From: Allolobophora icterica
Lineage: Eukaryota > Annelida > Clitellata > Crassiclitellata > Lumbricidae
Length of the DNA: 64,000 bases
Reading direction: 5' to 3'
Assembly (NCBI GenBank): GCA_963556255.1
Contig: OY744604.1
Span: 73,960,736-74,024,735, forward strand
Notes under the pieces: model-generated
Told to the model about the DNA's origin: nothing
Database searches by the model: none
Seen by the model: only the letters and a program-made list of their open reading frames with translations
Shown: one piece after another, positions 10,171 to 22,110 of the stretch
Numbering within the stretch: position 1 is the first letter of the stretch
Layout of the letters: each line of letters begins with the position of its first letter
Made by a program: the position numbers and the translations under genes

Positions 10171-13115
10171 GAGGACAAAAAGGAGGAGGTAGAAGGACTG
10201 AGGTCGCTGATAGGCGAGAACTTCTTCACAGTCGCTCAAGCAGACAGCGAGAGTGGAGTAGAAACCAGTCCTGGAGAAACGGATACTGAAGAGCAGTTCT
10301 TCAATCCGGAAACACCATCCCCACCCAACGGAGATGCAATAGTAAGCAGAAACAAGATGGCGGCCGAACAAGCTCAATGCTCAACCTTAGCACCATTCTT
10401 GGTCCACAGGAAAAACAAGGCAAAGAACTTCTTCATTGAAGATAATTTGCTCTTTCATAAAGATAAAATAGCTGGACATTCCGTAAAACAACTATGCTTA
10501 CCGAAAGAGAGAATAGACAAGGTCTTAAGCTTAGCCCATGACGCTGCGTTCGCAGGTCATATGGCGCTGAAAACGACGAAGGACCGAATTAAATTGAATT
10601 TCTGGTTTCCCAACATGGAGGACTTAGTGAAGGAGTATTGCGCATCATGCGACATATGCCAAAGGCACGCGCCGTTACGAGTGGCGCATCGTGCCCCCAT
10701 AACTCCTATCCCCCGCAACGATGAAACCAGGTTCGGTTGCCTAGTGGCGGATTGTATCGGGCCCATAGTAACCAATGTGGACCCTACAAGCCCAAAACCA
10801 GAATAAAACTACGCATTAGTGGTAGTGGACCAGTTTTCAAGATGGCCGATGGCCTATCCTCTAAAGGCATTGACAGCAAAAGCAACATTCGATGCATATA
10901 TGCAGATTTTCACGACCTTCGGTTTTCCGAAAACAATTCGATCTGACAATGGGTCAAATTTTAACAGTAAATTGACCCAAGAGTTTCTGCGTCGCATGGG
11001 GTGTTCACCACGCTTCGGGCCGGTCGCACACCCGGAATCACAAGGTCTAGTGGAGCGTTGCAATGCCACACTGAAGACCATGATTTATAAATTGGCTGAA
11101 GAAAACCCGAGGGGGTGGCACAGACTGTTACCTTACGTGCTGTGGAGCTTAAGGGAACGCCCATCTGCCACCACCCATGTGAGTCCCTATACTTTAGTGT
11201 ATGGCACTCTGCCTAAGGGACCACTGTCTGTCCTTTCCGAAGAATGGACAGGGGAGCGTGATGCTCCACTACAACTGGGCGTCGGCGCAGCAGCTTATTT
11301 GGACCAATTAAGAGACAACCTCGAAATGGCCAAATTATACGCAGAGTACTACTCAGACATTGAACAGCAGCGCTATGCTACGCATTACAATCTGAGAAGC
11401 ATGGACAGGCGTTATGAAGTGGGTGACAAAGTCATCATCCAGTCACCGGAGGCACGAGGGGCGAAAGGGGATGGCCAATGGCAAGGACCAGCGACCATCA
11501 CTCAAGTAAAATCACCCTATACGTACCTCGTGGAAATAGGGGGTAAGAGAGGCCTATTACACGCAAATCGTATTCGCAAATACAACGAAAGAATACAGCA
11601 AGCGTTGGTCAACAATTGCTTGATTCTGTTCGAGAAGGACGAGGACTTCGGTCACGTGGAAGCAGTGGGTAGCTTCGGCACGAGCCAGACACGGCCCAGT
11701 GCACAAGTAGATTCTACCGCAGTTGCACACTTAACGATAGCAGAACGGGAACAGCTGTTTAATCTGTTAGACCGATTTCCAGAGGTATTTTCAGACAAAC
11801 CAGGTTTCTTTCCCATTCTAGAGCACACGATCACTGTTAGTGCGGAGTTTAGGCCGAAGAGTTTACGGGCCTATAAGGTGCCGGAACTGCTCAAACCTGA
11901 GGTGGAGAAACAAATCCGCGAACTTTTGGCCCTAGGCATCATCGTTCCATCGCATAGCGAAATGTCTAGCCCCGTTGTGTGCATTGTTAAAAAGGGAGGT
12001 CAAGGCGGTCTAAGACTGGCCATCGACTACCGTTACGTAAACAAATTCTCGGCGGGTGACGCCTACCCCACCCCCGACATTCAGGAAGTGCTACAGAAGG
12101 TAGGAAGTGCAAACTTCATATCCTGCTTTGACGCGCGTCAAGGATACTACCAGATTGGACTTCACAAGGACTCTCTATGGCTATCGGCCTTCGTATGTGA
12201 CGCCGGCCTATTCGAATTTGTACGATTGCCCTTCGGTTTGAAATCAGCCTCGAATTCATTCATTCGTTGCATGTAAAAGATCCTCCATCCGATTCGTGAC
12301 TTCACTGAGACATTTGTGGATGACATGGCAGTGCATTCGATGACGTGGCCTAATCACATGAAACACCTCGAGAAGTACTTAATGACTATTCAACAGTCGG
12401 GTCTGACCCTTAACATTAAGAAGAGTTCCTTTGCTAGACGACAAACAACGTTTGTAGGTCACCTGATCGGATCAGGGAGCATTGAACCGGATCCTCTTAA
12501 AATCGCAGGGCTAGGGAAAATCCCTCAACCCGAGTCCAAGAAGGACATACGAAGATTAATCGGTTTCTTTAGCTATTTTAGGAATTTTATCCCTAACCTG
12601 GCTGAGACAGCCAGAATCCTCACTGACTTGACCCAGAAATCGGTGCCTGCTAAGATACCCTGGCGAGTTGAACACCAAAATGCGCTAGATAAACTTACGC
12701 ACGATCTAAACCACGCTGTATGTTTGCAGACAATCGACTACAGCAGGGAGTTTGGTCTATCTACTGATGCTTCCGACAAAGCAGTCGGGTGTTGCTTGTT
12801 CCAAACCCAAGACGATGGAACAGAACGACCAATATGTTTTGCTAGTTCTAAACTAGACACTACTCAAGCGCGTTGGTCCACTGTGGAACGCGAAGCTTAT
12901 GCTGTGATCTTTGCGTTAAAGAAGTTTAGGAATTGGATTTTTATGTCAAGGACCACCCTCTATTCTGATCACAACCCCTTGACTTTCCTAACTGCTTCTA
13001 CGCCTACAAGCGCGAAACTTGCGGATGGGCTCTAGCCCTCCAGGACTTCGATATCTCTTTTAAATATCGACCTGGATCGTTGAACATTCCCGCTGATCTC
13101 TTGTCCAGACTATGA
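10171..13115 (+). pseudogene. Pol (integrase, reverse transcriptase, RNase H) of Gmr1-like element
   Basis: The frame of gag continues. Integrase comes first: an HHCC zinc finger (AHDAAFAGH to CASCDIC, about 10540-10665), then the DDE core with D in LVADCIG, D in RSDNGSNF and E in GLVERCNA. Reverse transcriptase follows (about 11850-12550): AIDYRYVNK, CFDARQGYYQIGL, LPFGLKSASNSF and the FVDDM catalytic pair at about 12310. RNase H shows D in LSTDASDKA, E in TVEREAYA and D in YSDHNPLTF. In-frame TAA codons at 10804-10806 and 12274-12276 and a one-base frameshift near 13022 break the frame, so this copy is inactive although the catalytic residues remain. The natural end is the TGA at 13113-13115. 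Confidence 0.88.
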
Positions 13116-13296
13116 ATGAGGAGAAGGCGGACTACCATGTAAGGCACCGCGATAACTGTACATATTAATTTCTAACTGTGCTTATATTTTGTATTTTTCA
13201 TGGGAACGACGAGGACATGGTCTGGAGGGAATCAGCGGAGGGATCGACATCATTCTCAGCCGGGAGGCGAATCAAAGACTGGCTTTGTCCTCCCCC

Positions 13297-13307
13297 GGGA
13301 AGGGAGG
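13297..13307 (+). promoter_or_regulatory. Polypurine tract
   Basis: The purine run GGGAAGGGAGG abuts the 3' LTR. This is the standard plus-strand priming site of LTR retrotransposons. Confidence 0.8.
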
Positions 13308-14118
13308 TGTCGCGTGAGGAAGTCGACGCCAACGACGAAAGGGCTTCATCATCATGATATAGCCGTCGTTGGCGGTCGAGATGGAATGATGACGGACATA
13401 AGCCAGTCAACGCTTGAACAACGACAGATTCAGCCAGGCCGGGAGGTAACCAAACACCGCTCGACTGAGCTGTAATATGACTCCGCTCGGGCCGCTGGTG
13501 AAACCCGAGACGAGGCAGAACCGCATCTGGGCGGTTCGGTCGGGCGAAGCGACGAGAGACGGGGGAGATGCCGGAGGAGGCAGGTCCCCGACGGCTAACG
13601 GCGTAGCGACGATCGGCGAACCCCGATCTCAAGGGAGTAACCCGAAACCAGGATGACACTGATGAGGCGTGGGGAGGGTCGAACAATGGACGTTGCGAAG
13701 GACCTACATAAGGGAGGGTAAATGTTACTACGGGACTTATACTACTGGCTTGCGCGACGTGTGGACGGGTCGAGAGATCAACATCGAACGGGGACGAACA
13801 GCGACGGCAACAGAGTAAAGTCCGTCAGATTCAGAGACTGACGAGTAGAACGATCTGTTGTTAAGCCTTGCGAGGCAGTACTTGAGATAGCCCTAAGTTA
13901 TATCTAAACGAGTTAATGCTACGTGGAAGTTTCCGTAAAAGTTAATGTATATATTTGTTTATTAATTAAATACTTTTATTAATCAAACAAAGTTCGTCGT
14001 GAGTCTTCTGTAGAAAAGTTAGGCAGCTTTAATTAAAAGTGCAAGTAAAAGAACATAGCGAGTCGAGGGTCGACATCACCACACAACAATCACACGACGG
14101 TGACCTTCGATCGCGACA
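13308..14118 (+). repeat. 3' LTR of Gmr1-like element
   Basis: An 811-bp copy of the 5' LTR. Differences seen by eye are one base near 13342, a two-base length change in a G run near 13575 and one base near 13754. It is followed by the GTGGT target duplication. Confidence 0.95.
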
Positions 14119-14123
14119 GTGGT

Positions 14124-14380
14124 TCCAGCAAAGATTGAAAGGGTATGTTTGAAATCGTCAAGATGTTGCGCTCTAACGTCGTAATACTCTATTATGCGTC
14201 TCTTGATATCTGAGGCTGACCCATTGTTCTAGGAAGTACTGGGTTTTGAGGTTCTATTAATGACAACAGCTTTATGATCACTCTTGATGCAAGAAGACGT
14301 GGTGTCATCAGATCTGGATTGTTGGTAAAGAAAAGATCAAGTCTACTATTATTACGGGTATTGTCAGCCACCATCTTCTA
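14124..14380 (-). mobile_element. LINE relic, endonuclease part (right half of split LINE)
   Basis: On the minus strand the sequence encodes RLDLFFTNNPDLM and, after a frameshift, SDHKAVV, which are C-terminal motifs of the LINE AP-endonuclease domain. Its order and strand fit the relic at 5880-6646, so the LTR element split one LINE. Stops and frameshifts are present. Confidence 0.7.
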
Positions 14381-17300
14381 CAGTCCCTTATCAAAGTAGA
14401 AAACGTGAAGTAATAATATGCCCTTTCTTCAACACAAGGACTTAACCTTTTGAACTGACACGTCAGCTGCTTGGAAAATACACAATACCTGGTTATATCA
14501 CTTTATAAGGCGAATTAGAAGACGCGATGTAAAAGGCCTAAGGTAGGTCAATTTCTGTCCCTATGATAATTACCTTGGGCATGATACTCAACGAAACATC
14601 TTGTCATCGTTAACGTAAAGATCAGGGCCTTAAGCATCCAGATGCTTTCCATTCCTGACCTAGAGTTATAGTTTATCGATGTCAATGATGTTCTGAAATT
14701 AAAACAATTACCTTCTGTATCAGCACGACTGGATTCATTGCGATATTTTATTAGTATATCATATATGAACATTCATTGAGCAGTTGAGTCTAAGGATTTA
14801 CATACTTGTGTAGAAGAGCTATGAATATGAAAATGATGAATATGTAAGAGGCAATAGAAAAAATCAGGAACAGAGAAACCTGGAGACGTCAAGTTGAGGA
14901 CTCATCGTCGGCCTCGGCCTGACGGAAGAGAAACAAAGAAGAAGAAGAAGAAGTAGAAGAGTTGCTAAGATGTATTATATAGGCCTAGTGTCACATCAGA
15001 AGATGAAGTATGGGGAACGAGGTGGACCTTATTTTCAGAACACTGCATTCGACATGCTATTGCTTAATAGCATGTTGAATCAGGAATAACATTTATTTGT
15101 ATTTCTTTAAAGATAAACCCTATTCAACTACAATTGTAATGCTAACAGTATAGCATGAGCAGCGTATGAAGCATGAATATGATATCGTTTAGATCACACG
15201 TTTATTTCACAGCCCAACAGCGTGACTTCATATTGACTCAAGGGTCATATCTAGTTTTCGGGAACGAATCCTGGTTAGCTGCAATTGAATCCCTTCATGC
15301 TTGCATAGACAAACACAGTTTAACTAATAAAGTAACCACGCGATATCGTGAGCTGATGGTATATCACATTACACCCACAGCTCGTTTATTCGGTGCTCCA
15401 GTACGGTTGAGAGGAAATACCATCCTTGTTTGTTTCATACAACAAACATTCACTATGTAACACACGGTAACCTCGTTGCCCTCTGGCAGATGGAAGAAGA
15501 CAAAGTGTTTCGATATCTTTGGAGCCACCAGTTCTATCCAGCACAAGTATTCATCAACCGGTAAAGTGGTCGCAGAACTCACCGGTGCTTAACAGTCTAG
15601 TAACCTTCTCACGTTTCCTTAACAGAATCTGCGCGTTGCCCGTTTCAGACCAAATACTGCTTATGACACCTATGTTTGGAGTTTGACACTGTTCAGATGT
15701 GAACTTTTAGAAACTGCATAGGTGGACCAATTAAATGTGACGTCGAAACTTCGATCAAACACTAGGCTTACCACCCAGCGTCAAAAGCCATGATACACAC
15801 TGGAATCTCGGAAAAATCCGAAACGCACAGCGTTCCAACATAAAGGAATTATCGAAATGACGATAATAAAAACACAGCATGAATCTGCGTCAGATAAAAT
15901 CAAATATTTTTACATACCACGTCTATGGTTTAACTTGTGTGAAACTGAGTAAAGAACTGTTTTAAGTGCGCGATTTGGACGAAGTGACGAGTATATCACA
16001 GAATGACAATTACGAGTTGTGTCGAAATCGTTCATGTCTGCTGCTTCAGGCGTGAACGGCAATTAAGTCATCACGTGCAATTACATTCGTGAATCTAAGC
16101 TAGTCATCAGTTTAATTTATGAGTTAACGGCAACCGAGTGTTCGCAAAAACTGTTTACATGGTGCGCATTTTCCATAAGTGTCGCTTAACTTATACCATT
16201 AATATGTAAATTACTGAGATGTAGGCCTAATAAAATCCAAAAGCAGGATGTGAATGACAACAAATTCAAATATATTTAAATTCGTGCTATAGGCAGTTCA
16301 CAATATAGTCTTTCAGCTCTGCGATAACTCTAAGTTTCTCATGTTTTCAAAATCTAGGTAACCAAGCTAGAAATGTTCATTATGTAAACAGTTTCTCAAA
16401 GGTTCACATTAACTAAAGACATGAAAACAAGGTAACAATGCAGGATTATTTAGAATTTGTATTGTCACTTACATCAAAAACCTTGAACGGTAAGAAATGT
16501 GAAATTTGATTTAAAGCGTAACGAATGCAAGCAAGAAAATAATAACTTAAATTTGATGCTTTGATGAAATTACAGTTCTAAGTAAAATGATTGACTGAAG
16601 AGCTAATTTTTATTAGGAACACTGTGTAGCACATAGGTCGCTAGTAGCACAGCGCACAGAATGGCCTACATAATCCTGGAGTCTGTGCTTCTCAGCGGTC
16701 ACGACGCCTCCTGTGTAGGCTCTATTTATATCGGGTTATGGTGCTTAACTGCAGCTTTATTTTCTCTGTTATTTCTGTGCTTTGTCTTGCTTACTGGTAA
16801 TATTCATGTTCTTAATTACATGTGACATCATTTAGGCAAACGCTGAGAGCGCTTCCTCTGTTATTTATCAGATCTGGCGCTATAAAATTACAAGTTATAG
16901 TTACAAATTACAACTCCAATAGCCTAGACGTTCATGATACACAAAATAAGGAAGTCTAGCTAGGCAACTTGTGAGGGTATACCGAAACTCGTAAAAGACT
17001 AATTGCTGACGGTCATTGGCAAATAAATGACTGTGACAAACTATTTGCTAACGGTCATTTGCCAATTAATTACTGTGACAGACTAATTGCTGACGGTCTT
17101 TGGCAAATAAATGACTGTGACATTTCCGAAAATAGCCTTCGTTGCTTTCATCATTTCTCGAACATTAAATGTTTGTCTGGTGTTCTCAAACTTAGAACTA
17201 GGTTACTTAATCTACATCTGCAAAATGCATGTTCAAATAACGTGTGTATAAGGGTGGCTCAACAGAAATTTTTCTTATTTTTTTTAGCTCTCGCCCTCTC

Positions 17301-17630
17301 ATAATGTTCCAAATAAATAAAAAAAATTCCTGTGAAGTTTATGATTTTTAGGATGATGTTTATGGGTGCCTCATGGCAAGTGTAGCTTTATATTGGCATA
17401 TCATATTCGTACAATGCCACTAATTAATATTGAGTCTAAATAGTGAACACATTTTATTCATCATGCTATCTAGCAGTGCACACATTATTAACCAGAAGCA
17501 GTAAAACTCTGTAATCAACAGCTATTTTAAGGATTAATAAAATAAGTTCTGAAAATGATTCTAGTCCGACATAGCCTTCAACATAAAAAACACATAATAC
17601 AAAAGGCTGTCTACTGTTAAACGCTAATGT
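14381..17630. other. Gene-poor stretch
   Basis: AT-rich DNA without a recognisable gene. Short frames at 15173-15460 (plus) and 15364-15582 (minus) overlap each other and match nothing known to me. The only clear structure is the tandem repeat at 16996-17121. Confidence 0.5.
16996..17121. repeat. Three 42-bp tandem repeats
   Basis: Three consecutive copies begin AGACTAATTGCTGACGG or AAACTATTTGCTAACGG and end ATGACTGTGAC or ATTACTGTGAC. The outer two copies are nearly identical and the middle one is diverged. Confidence 0.85.
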
Positions 17631-18560
17631 CTAGCATTTCAGTCTGGCCACAATTGTGGATTTCTTAGAGCCTGGGAACAACTGTTTATGCTCAGCAACT
17701 GCTTGAATTAGAAACTGTTTCTGTTCTTCGTTTCTGGTCAGATCAGGATTAAACTTCCTCGTTTCACTTCAAGAGTGGCAGACAAGGCATACAATTTCCT
17801 CATTCAGATACCATAGATGCCCCAATAGCTTCTGCACTGCACCAATAAATATGACCTTATGTAGCCTACTGCGGAGTACTCCTGCAACCTTTCCAGGAAC
17901 AGGTCATTAATCGAAGCCACAGTTGATATCGACGCTGCAAACCATGCTTGGATGTGTCCACGTGCTATGGTAAAGCAGAGAAGCTCACGTAGACCAATTT
18001 CTTCTTTGGCTGTCAGCTTATACTGGACACCATCTGCCTGGATACGACATAACATGAAGATTTTGAATTCATATAACAAAGCGCCATCCATTTTGTTCGG
18101 TGAAGTCCAGCTGGAGCACGGAAATGATTTCCACTCAGAGGCATGCCTCTCAGAAATATGATGACAATAATGAGCAGTTCCTGGCAACCTTCTCGTGGCT
18201 GAGTTTCCTGAAGTTGCTGTTCAACAAAATTCAAAACTTCAGCTCTTTCGCCTGCATGGGAAGCAGCATGTTCAATATCAGCCCTGGAGGATTGGAAACG
18301 TTTGAACATCTGCATATCTGGTCCAGAAGAAGGAGCCAAAGTCAGTGAACAGATCTTACCCAGGATTATCTCATGAATATGATGCCAACACGCAAAAGAT
18401 AAAAGACGTTTGCCCAAGTTCTCCACCAGAAGAGTGCATGCATCTGATTTAAGACCTGTGTTCGACGATGTGGTTTCGAAAGCTATGACGTTACCCCAAT
18501 CTTCGATAGCTGCGAATACCGCAGTGGTTGTTATTTCTCTGGTCCCCTTTGGCAAATCGA
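17631..18560 (-). pseudogene. Transposon-type gene relic, 3' part
   Basis: On the minus strand, frames encode an FETTSSNTG motif, then LGKRLLSFACWHHIHEIILG, SSGPDMQMFKRF, GLHRTKWMA, LTAKEEIGLRELL, LWYLNEEIVCL and a C-terminal FPGSKKSTIVARLKC before a stop at 17631-17633. I recall this motif series from multicopy, presumably transposon-derived proteins of cnidarians, arthropods and other invertebrates, but no accepted name or activity can be given from sequence alone. There are at least two frameshifts (near 18080 and 17860) and an in-frame stop. The upstream part continues at 21305-21468 beyond an inserted element. Confidence 0.6.
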
Positions 18561-19019
18561 GGGCTGAGAATTATAAGGCTCTATGTCCAAAAAAAGTACA
18601 ATTCCAAGATATTCAAATTTGAAAGTTCAACAATGAAACACAAAAATTATAATGAAAATATGACAAATGTAACGGACTGGTTTAATTCACTTGTTAATAC
18701 AGCTACATTTTACAGAGCAAAAAACTAATAGAAAAATGTGCAAAAGTCTCTATGAATTTTTAAACGAATGTCCGATGTATAAAATGGTCACAGTGCCAAA
18801 TAATTCTCAATGCTGTTAATGCTACATTGTTATAAGACATAATTGGTCTAGATTTTTTCTGTGGTTAATTTATTGTGATGATTTTTTAATAGCAGCTCAA
18901 TAGCTCATAATAACATTACATTCATAGAATGGTTTGAAGCATTGAAGAGAAATATTATTATTATGTGAATGTTATAATGTTGTTCTTTCACAGTACTGTT
19001 ACTGTTTGAACGATGATCC

Positions 19020-19210
19020 TACTGAATGTTTTCCTTTCTTATTTGTGTTAGTGTCATCCTGTTTGGCTGTTGATTCTGCTGTATGCTTTCCTTTCTTGCT
19101 ATTTTTTTTTATCTGGTTTGACTGAACTTCCTATTGAATGTTTTCCTTTCTTATTTATGTTAGTGTCATCCTGCTTGGCTGTTGATTCTGCTCTATACTT
19201 TCCTTTCTTG
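19020..19210. repeat. Two direct repeats of about 75 bp
   Basis: Two near-identical blocks, both containing GAATGTTTTCCTTTCTTAT and GGCTGTTGATTCTGCT, start about 117 bp apart. They lie within the TCGA-flanked element and underlie a spurious hydrophobic plus-strand frame. Confidence 0.8.
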
Positions 19211-19967
19211 CATATCAAAACACACTATACAATAACCCTTGCGTTGTCTATCCTGCATCCTTTCGTTGTGTGTTTCAACTTTACTGTCCAGGTGGGCAGT
19301 ATATTTCCGATCAGTTCTACTGCTGAACTTTGCAGCTTCACATGTGTCACACCTATCCTTTTTCAATGTTTGAAATATTATTGTAAATTGAATTCATGGT
19401 TTAATATGTTTCGATACAAGCTTATCTTTGCCGGTGTCACTTCTTTTTCCAGGCAGTATTCTTGGTATTTTTCATACAGTATTTGTAAATTCAAGTTACT
19501 AGGCAAGAATTATTTCTAAGTTTCTCGTCGGCAATGGTGGCTCTCAACTTTGGGAATAGATTCGATATGTTCTCGAATGATTGCTTTGGCTGAACGGCAC
19601 TCTTTTTTACATGTTTACCCCCAACGGTATGGCATGCGTGTGCCAGTCATTTCACTCTTTGACTTGTGAGTATAGTAACAATTCGTTTGCTGTCAATATC
19701 TAATGTCTTCAGATAAAATTATTTGCAAACACGTATTGTGTCAGTAGCCTTCTCAAAGAAATACTTGTAACTCTTTTTCTTCCCGTTTTCATGAATATTT
19801 GTTGTTCTACGTGTTCTTGCTTTGTAACTCACAGCAGTTGTGCGGGAGTTTAAGAACAATTTACCAGTATCAGACATGGCCCAATAATCTCTGTTTATTA
19901 ATTGTCAGTTATTTAATATGAACCGCACATTTAAAACGACAATTTTTATGAAACTTCATGCAACATT

Positions 19968-20474
19968 TTACTGCCTTTGCTCTTTCCCTTTAGATGTTGT
20001 GTAGGCACACCCACTTTGACGCTGCCTTTTTCTTGTTTCCTGTCTCCAGTTAGATTGGTTGCGGTTGCGCTTGCGTGCCAGGCATCGTTCTGTTCGTGCA
20101 TGCTTTCTTGTGGTTGAATGAAATCCATAGTTATGATCACCAGAAGTCCCACTTGTTTCATCAGACTGTCTAATTTCACAGGAACATCCCTGAAATTGAC
20201 CGCATGTCTCGCATAACACGAAATCTTTAACAGTACCTGCATCTCCTACAAAATTAAATGTTTCATCTGTTGGTGCGAGCGACAGAGCAACTATAGATCT
20301 ATTGGTTGTGGTCCAACGGTGATCATATTTTGTAGCAACAGATGCAACCTGGTAGTCTGACGTTGGATCAACCTCATTTTGCAGTGTACATTTTTCATTG
20401 CAATCGACTGTTGCACAGTGTTCCTCCACTAGGAAGTCTTCATCACTACTGTGATCATACCTAAAACAATGCAC
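19968..20474 (-). CDS. Unrecognised ORF inside the TCGA-flanked element
   Basis: A 168-residue minus-strand frame with a cysteine cluster (LCETCGQFQGCSC, about residues 107-119) and a very basic C-terminal third rich in Arg, Lys and Gln. It could be part of the element's own DNA-binding or transposase protein, but no family is recognised and no catalytic motif is visible. It may be one exon or a decayed fragment. Confidence 0.35.
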   Translation of the reverse strand: MHCFRYDHSSDEDFLVEEHCATVDCNEKCTLQNEVDPTSDYQVASVATKYDHRWTTTNRSIVALSLAPTDETFNFVGDAGTVKDFVLCETCGQFQGCSCEIRQSDETSGTSGDHNYGFHSTTRKHARTERCLARKRNRNQSNWRQETRKRQRQSGCAYTTSKGKEQRQ

Positions 20475-21304
20475 TAGCTTTCGGCTTGCAGTTGTATAAA
20501 TGGAATAGATCTGGAAAGCGAAATGATCAGCTGGCCGTCATTGTTGAGAATAATAATTTCATTGCCAGCCATAGTACTAGTTAGAGACCCGGCTTAACAA
20601 AAACCTTGTTTTTTCGGTATTAAATTAGAAATGGCATCAGCAGTTACTCCGGCTCAGTATCCAGCTTCGCGCTTTAGTCATACCTCATTTTGAGAAATCT
20701 CTTGACTAAGGCACCGAATTATATATGATAAAGAAGCACAGATTTCAGTATATTGCAGTGCATAATTAGTTAATGTTATGGTTACATTTACAGAAGAGTT
20801 TAATGGAAGAGTGTTAAGGTAGCCGGACTTGTATTGTACAACAGTGCACTAAACACATCAATCAAAACTATAGAAATACCACACAGGTCTATAATTTTAT
20901 AGAGTGAAGATTATCTAGAATTAAACTACACACAAAATCTTACCCCTCTTCATCCTGTAAGAAAGCTAGCAATTCAGAATCAGTCAATTTCTTTTGTGAT
21001 AGGCCTATTCGATGTGATCGAACCGCCATTTTGTTGACATAGAGCCTAATAACACTGAATAGATTCACATCACGTGGCTTGAATGCAGTGATCTTATTTG
21101 CTATAGGACATAGAGCTTAATAATTCTAAAAAAGTTGGTAATTAATGCAACACAGAGCCTAATAATTCTGTAAATATCTCTACTGGTAATCAAGCTACAA
21201 ACTTGATTCTCAGAGGACATAGAGCTCTGAAAAAGATCTTTCTCATACTACAATAGACCCGTAAATCCTAAATTATGGACATAGACCCTTATAATTCTCA
21301 GCCC

Positions 21305-21468
21305 TCGATGTATGGAACTGCAAGCAGCTGATAAATGCCTGCTCCAGATGCCAATACAGGCAGGCGATTGACTTTAGCTTTCCCGGCCATGTGTGGAATA
21401 AGTTTACCGTCCCAGTGGACTGTTAGAGGCACATCACCAACTTTTGTTGCAAACTCTTCTTTGACCTT
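21305..21468 (-). pseudogene. Transposon-type gene relic, upstream part
   Basis: Minus-strand frame with PLTVHWDGKLIPHM and RLPVLASGAGIYQLLAVPYI. It is in frame with the relic at 17631-18560 once the 2744-bp insertion and one TCGA are discounted. A stop at 21469-21471 bounds the open part upstream. Confidence 0.6.
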
Positions 21469-21923
21469 CTATTCTCCAAGTACAATCATGTTGAGGCACC
21501 CCTAACCATATTCAGAAGCAACTGAAACTTGGTCATGCATTTTTTTAAAATTGTTTGGAACATAATCCGGGGGTGAGAGCTGCAATTTCTAAGAATTTAT
21601 TTTTTCACCATTGCCTATGAACCACAATGTGTATAGGCCTACTATATAATGTCGTTGGACTCGCATTAAGTGGTGGCATAACAATTACTGCCCCATTCCA
21701 CAATCCACATACAAAGATTTTGATTTAAGCTGCTCATAAATAAACGTATTTTTTCAAGGCCTAAATTAAGGCCTTTTAAGATACAATCTCTGCAGTAGGA
21801 ATTGATAAGAGTGCAGTATGATTTGTGACACATGTATGGCGGTAGAATTTTTGCGATCAACAAAATTAACTGTGAGGTCAGACGGAAATATAACTAACTG
21901 GCTTTACTGAACACTATCTATGG
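21469..21923. other. Unassigned spacer
   Basis: About 455 bp between the transposon-type relic and the hAT element. No gene or repeat was recognised. Confidence 0.4.
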
Positions 21924-22110
21924 CAGTGGTTCTCAACCTTTTTTGGCACGCGACACACCTAAACTTGCCACCAACTTTGGCGACACACCACGCAATCGTA
22001 TGTGAACATTGTTAAAAATGTTAAAGTTAAACTAGTTTAACATTTTAAATTTTTAACATTTTAAAGAATGAAAATGTTCATGTTGAATCCTTTCCAGTTT
22101 CTACGTTAAC

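Larger units (their letters stand above)
6652..14118 (+). mobile_element. Gmr1-like Ty3/gypsy LTR retrotransposon
   Basis: A full-length 7.47-kb element has two LTRs beginning TGTCGC and ending GCGACA, and a 5-bp target duplication GTGGT at 6647-6651 and 14119-14123. The internal order is gag, protease, integrase, reverse transcriptase, RNase H. Integrase before RT is the Ty1/copia order, but the integrase and RT sequences look Ty3/gypsy-like. That combination defines the Gmr1-type group described from deuterostomes. The LTRs differ at only a few positions in about 812 bp, so insertion was recent. It interrupts an older minus-strand LINE. Confidence 0.92.
18561..21304. mobile_element. 2.7-kb inverted-repeat DNA element, TCGA target site
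   Basis: Both ends carry a 28-bp terminal inverted repeat starting GGGCTGAGAATTATAAGG, with 27 of 28 positions matching. TCGA is duplicated at 18557-18560 and 21305-21308. The element splits a transposon-type gene relic; reading across one TCGA keeps the flanking frame open, which confirms the boundaries. The right 260 bp contains several extra direct copies of the terminal motif GACATAGAGCCTAATAATTC. A minus-strand frame (19968-20474) is the only sizeable coding potential. The superfamily was not assigned. Confidence 0.82.

Noticed and set aside
13198..13686. 162-codon frame antisense to the 3' LTR
   Set aside because: It is duplicated antisense in the 5' LTR and has no domain; typical chance frame in a GC-rich LTR.
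16738..16795. Possible signal-peptide exon on the plus strand (ATG, hydrophobic stretch, GTAATA donor)
   Set aside because: The hydrophobic stretch is convincing in isolation, but it is on the opposite strand to the receptor gene and no plus-strand partner exon was found.
19070..19519. 149-codon hydrophobic frame
   Set aside because: It lies on 75-bp direct repeats and T-rich sequence inside a transposon; no family match or consistent topology.
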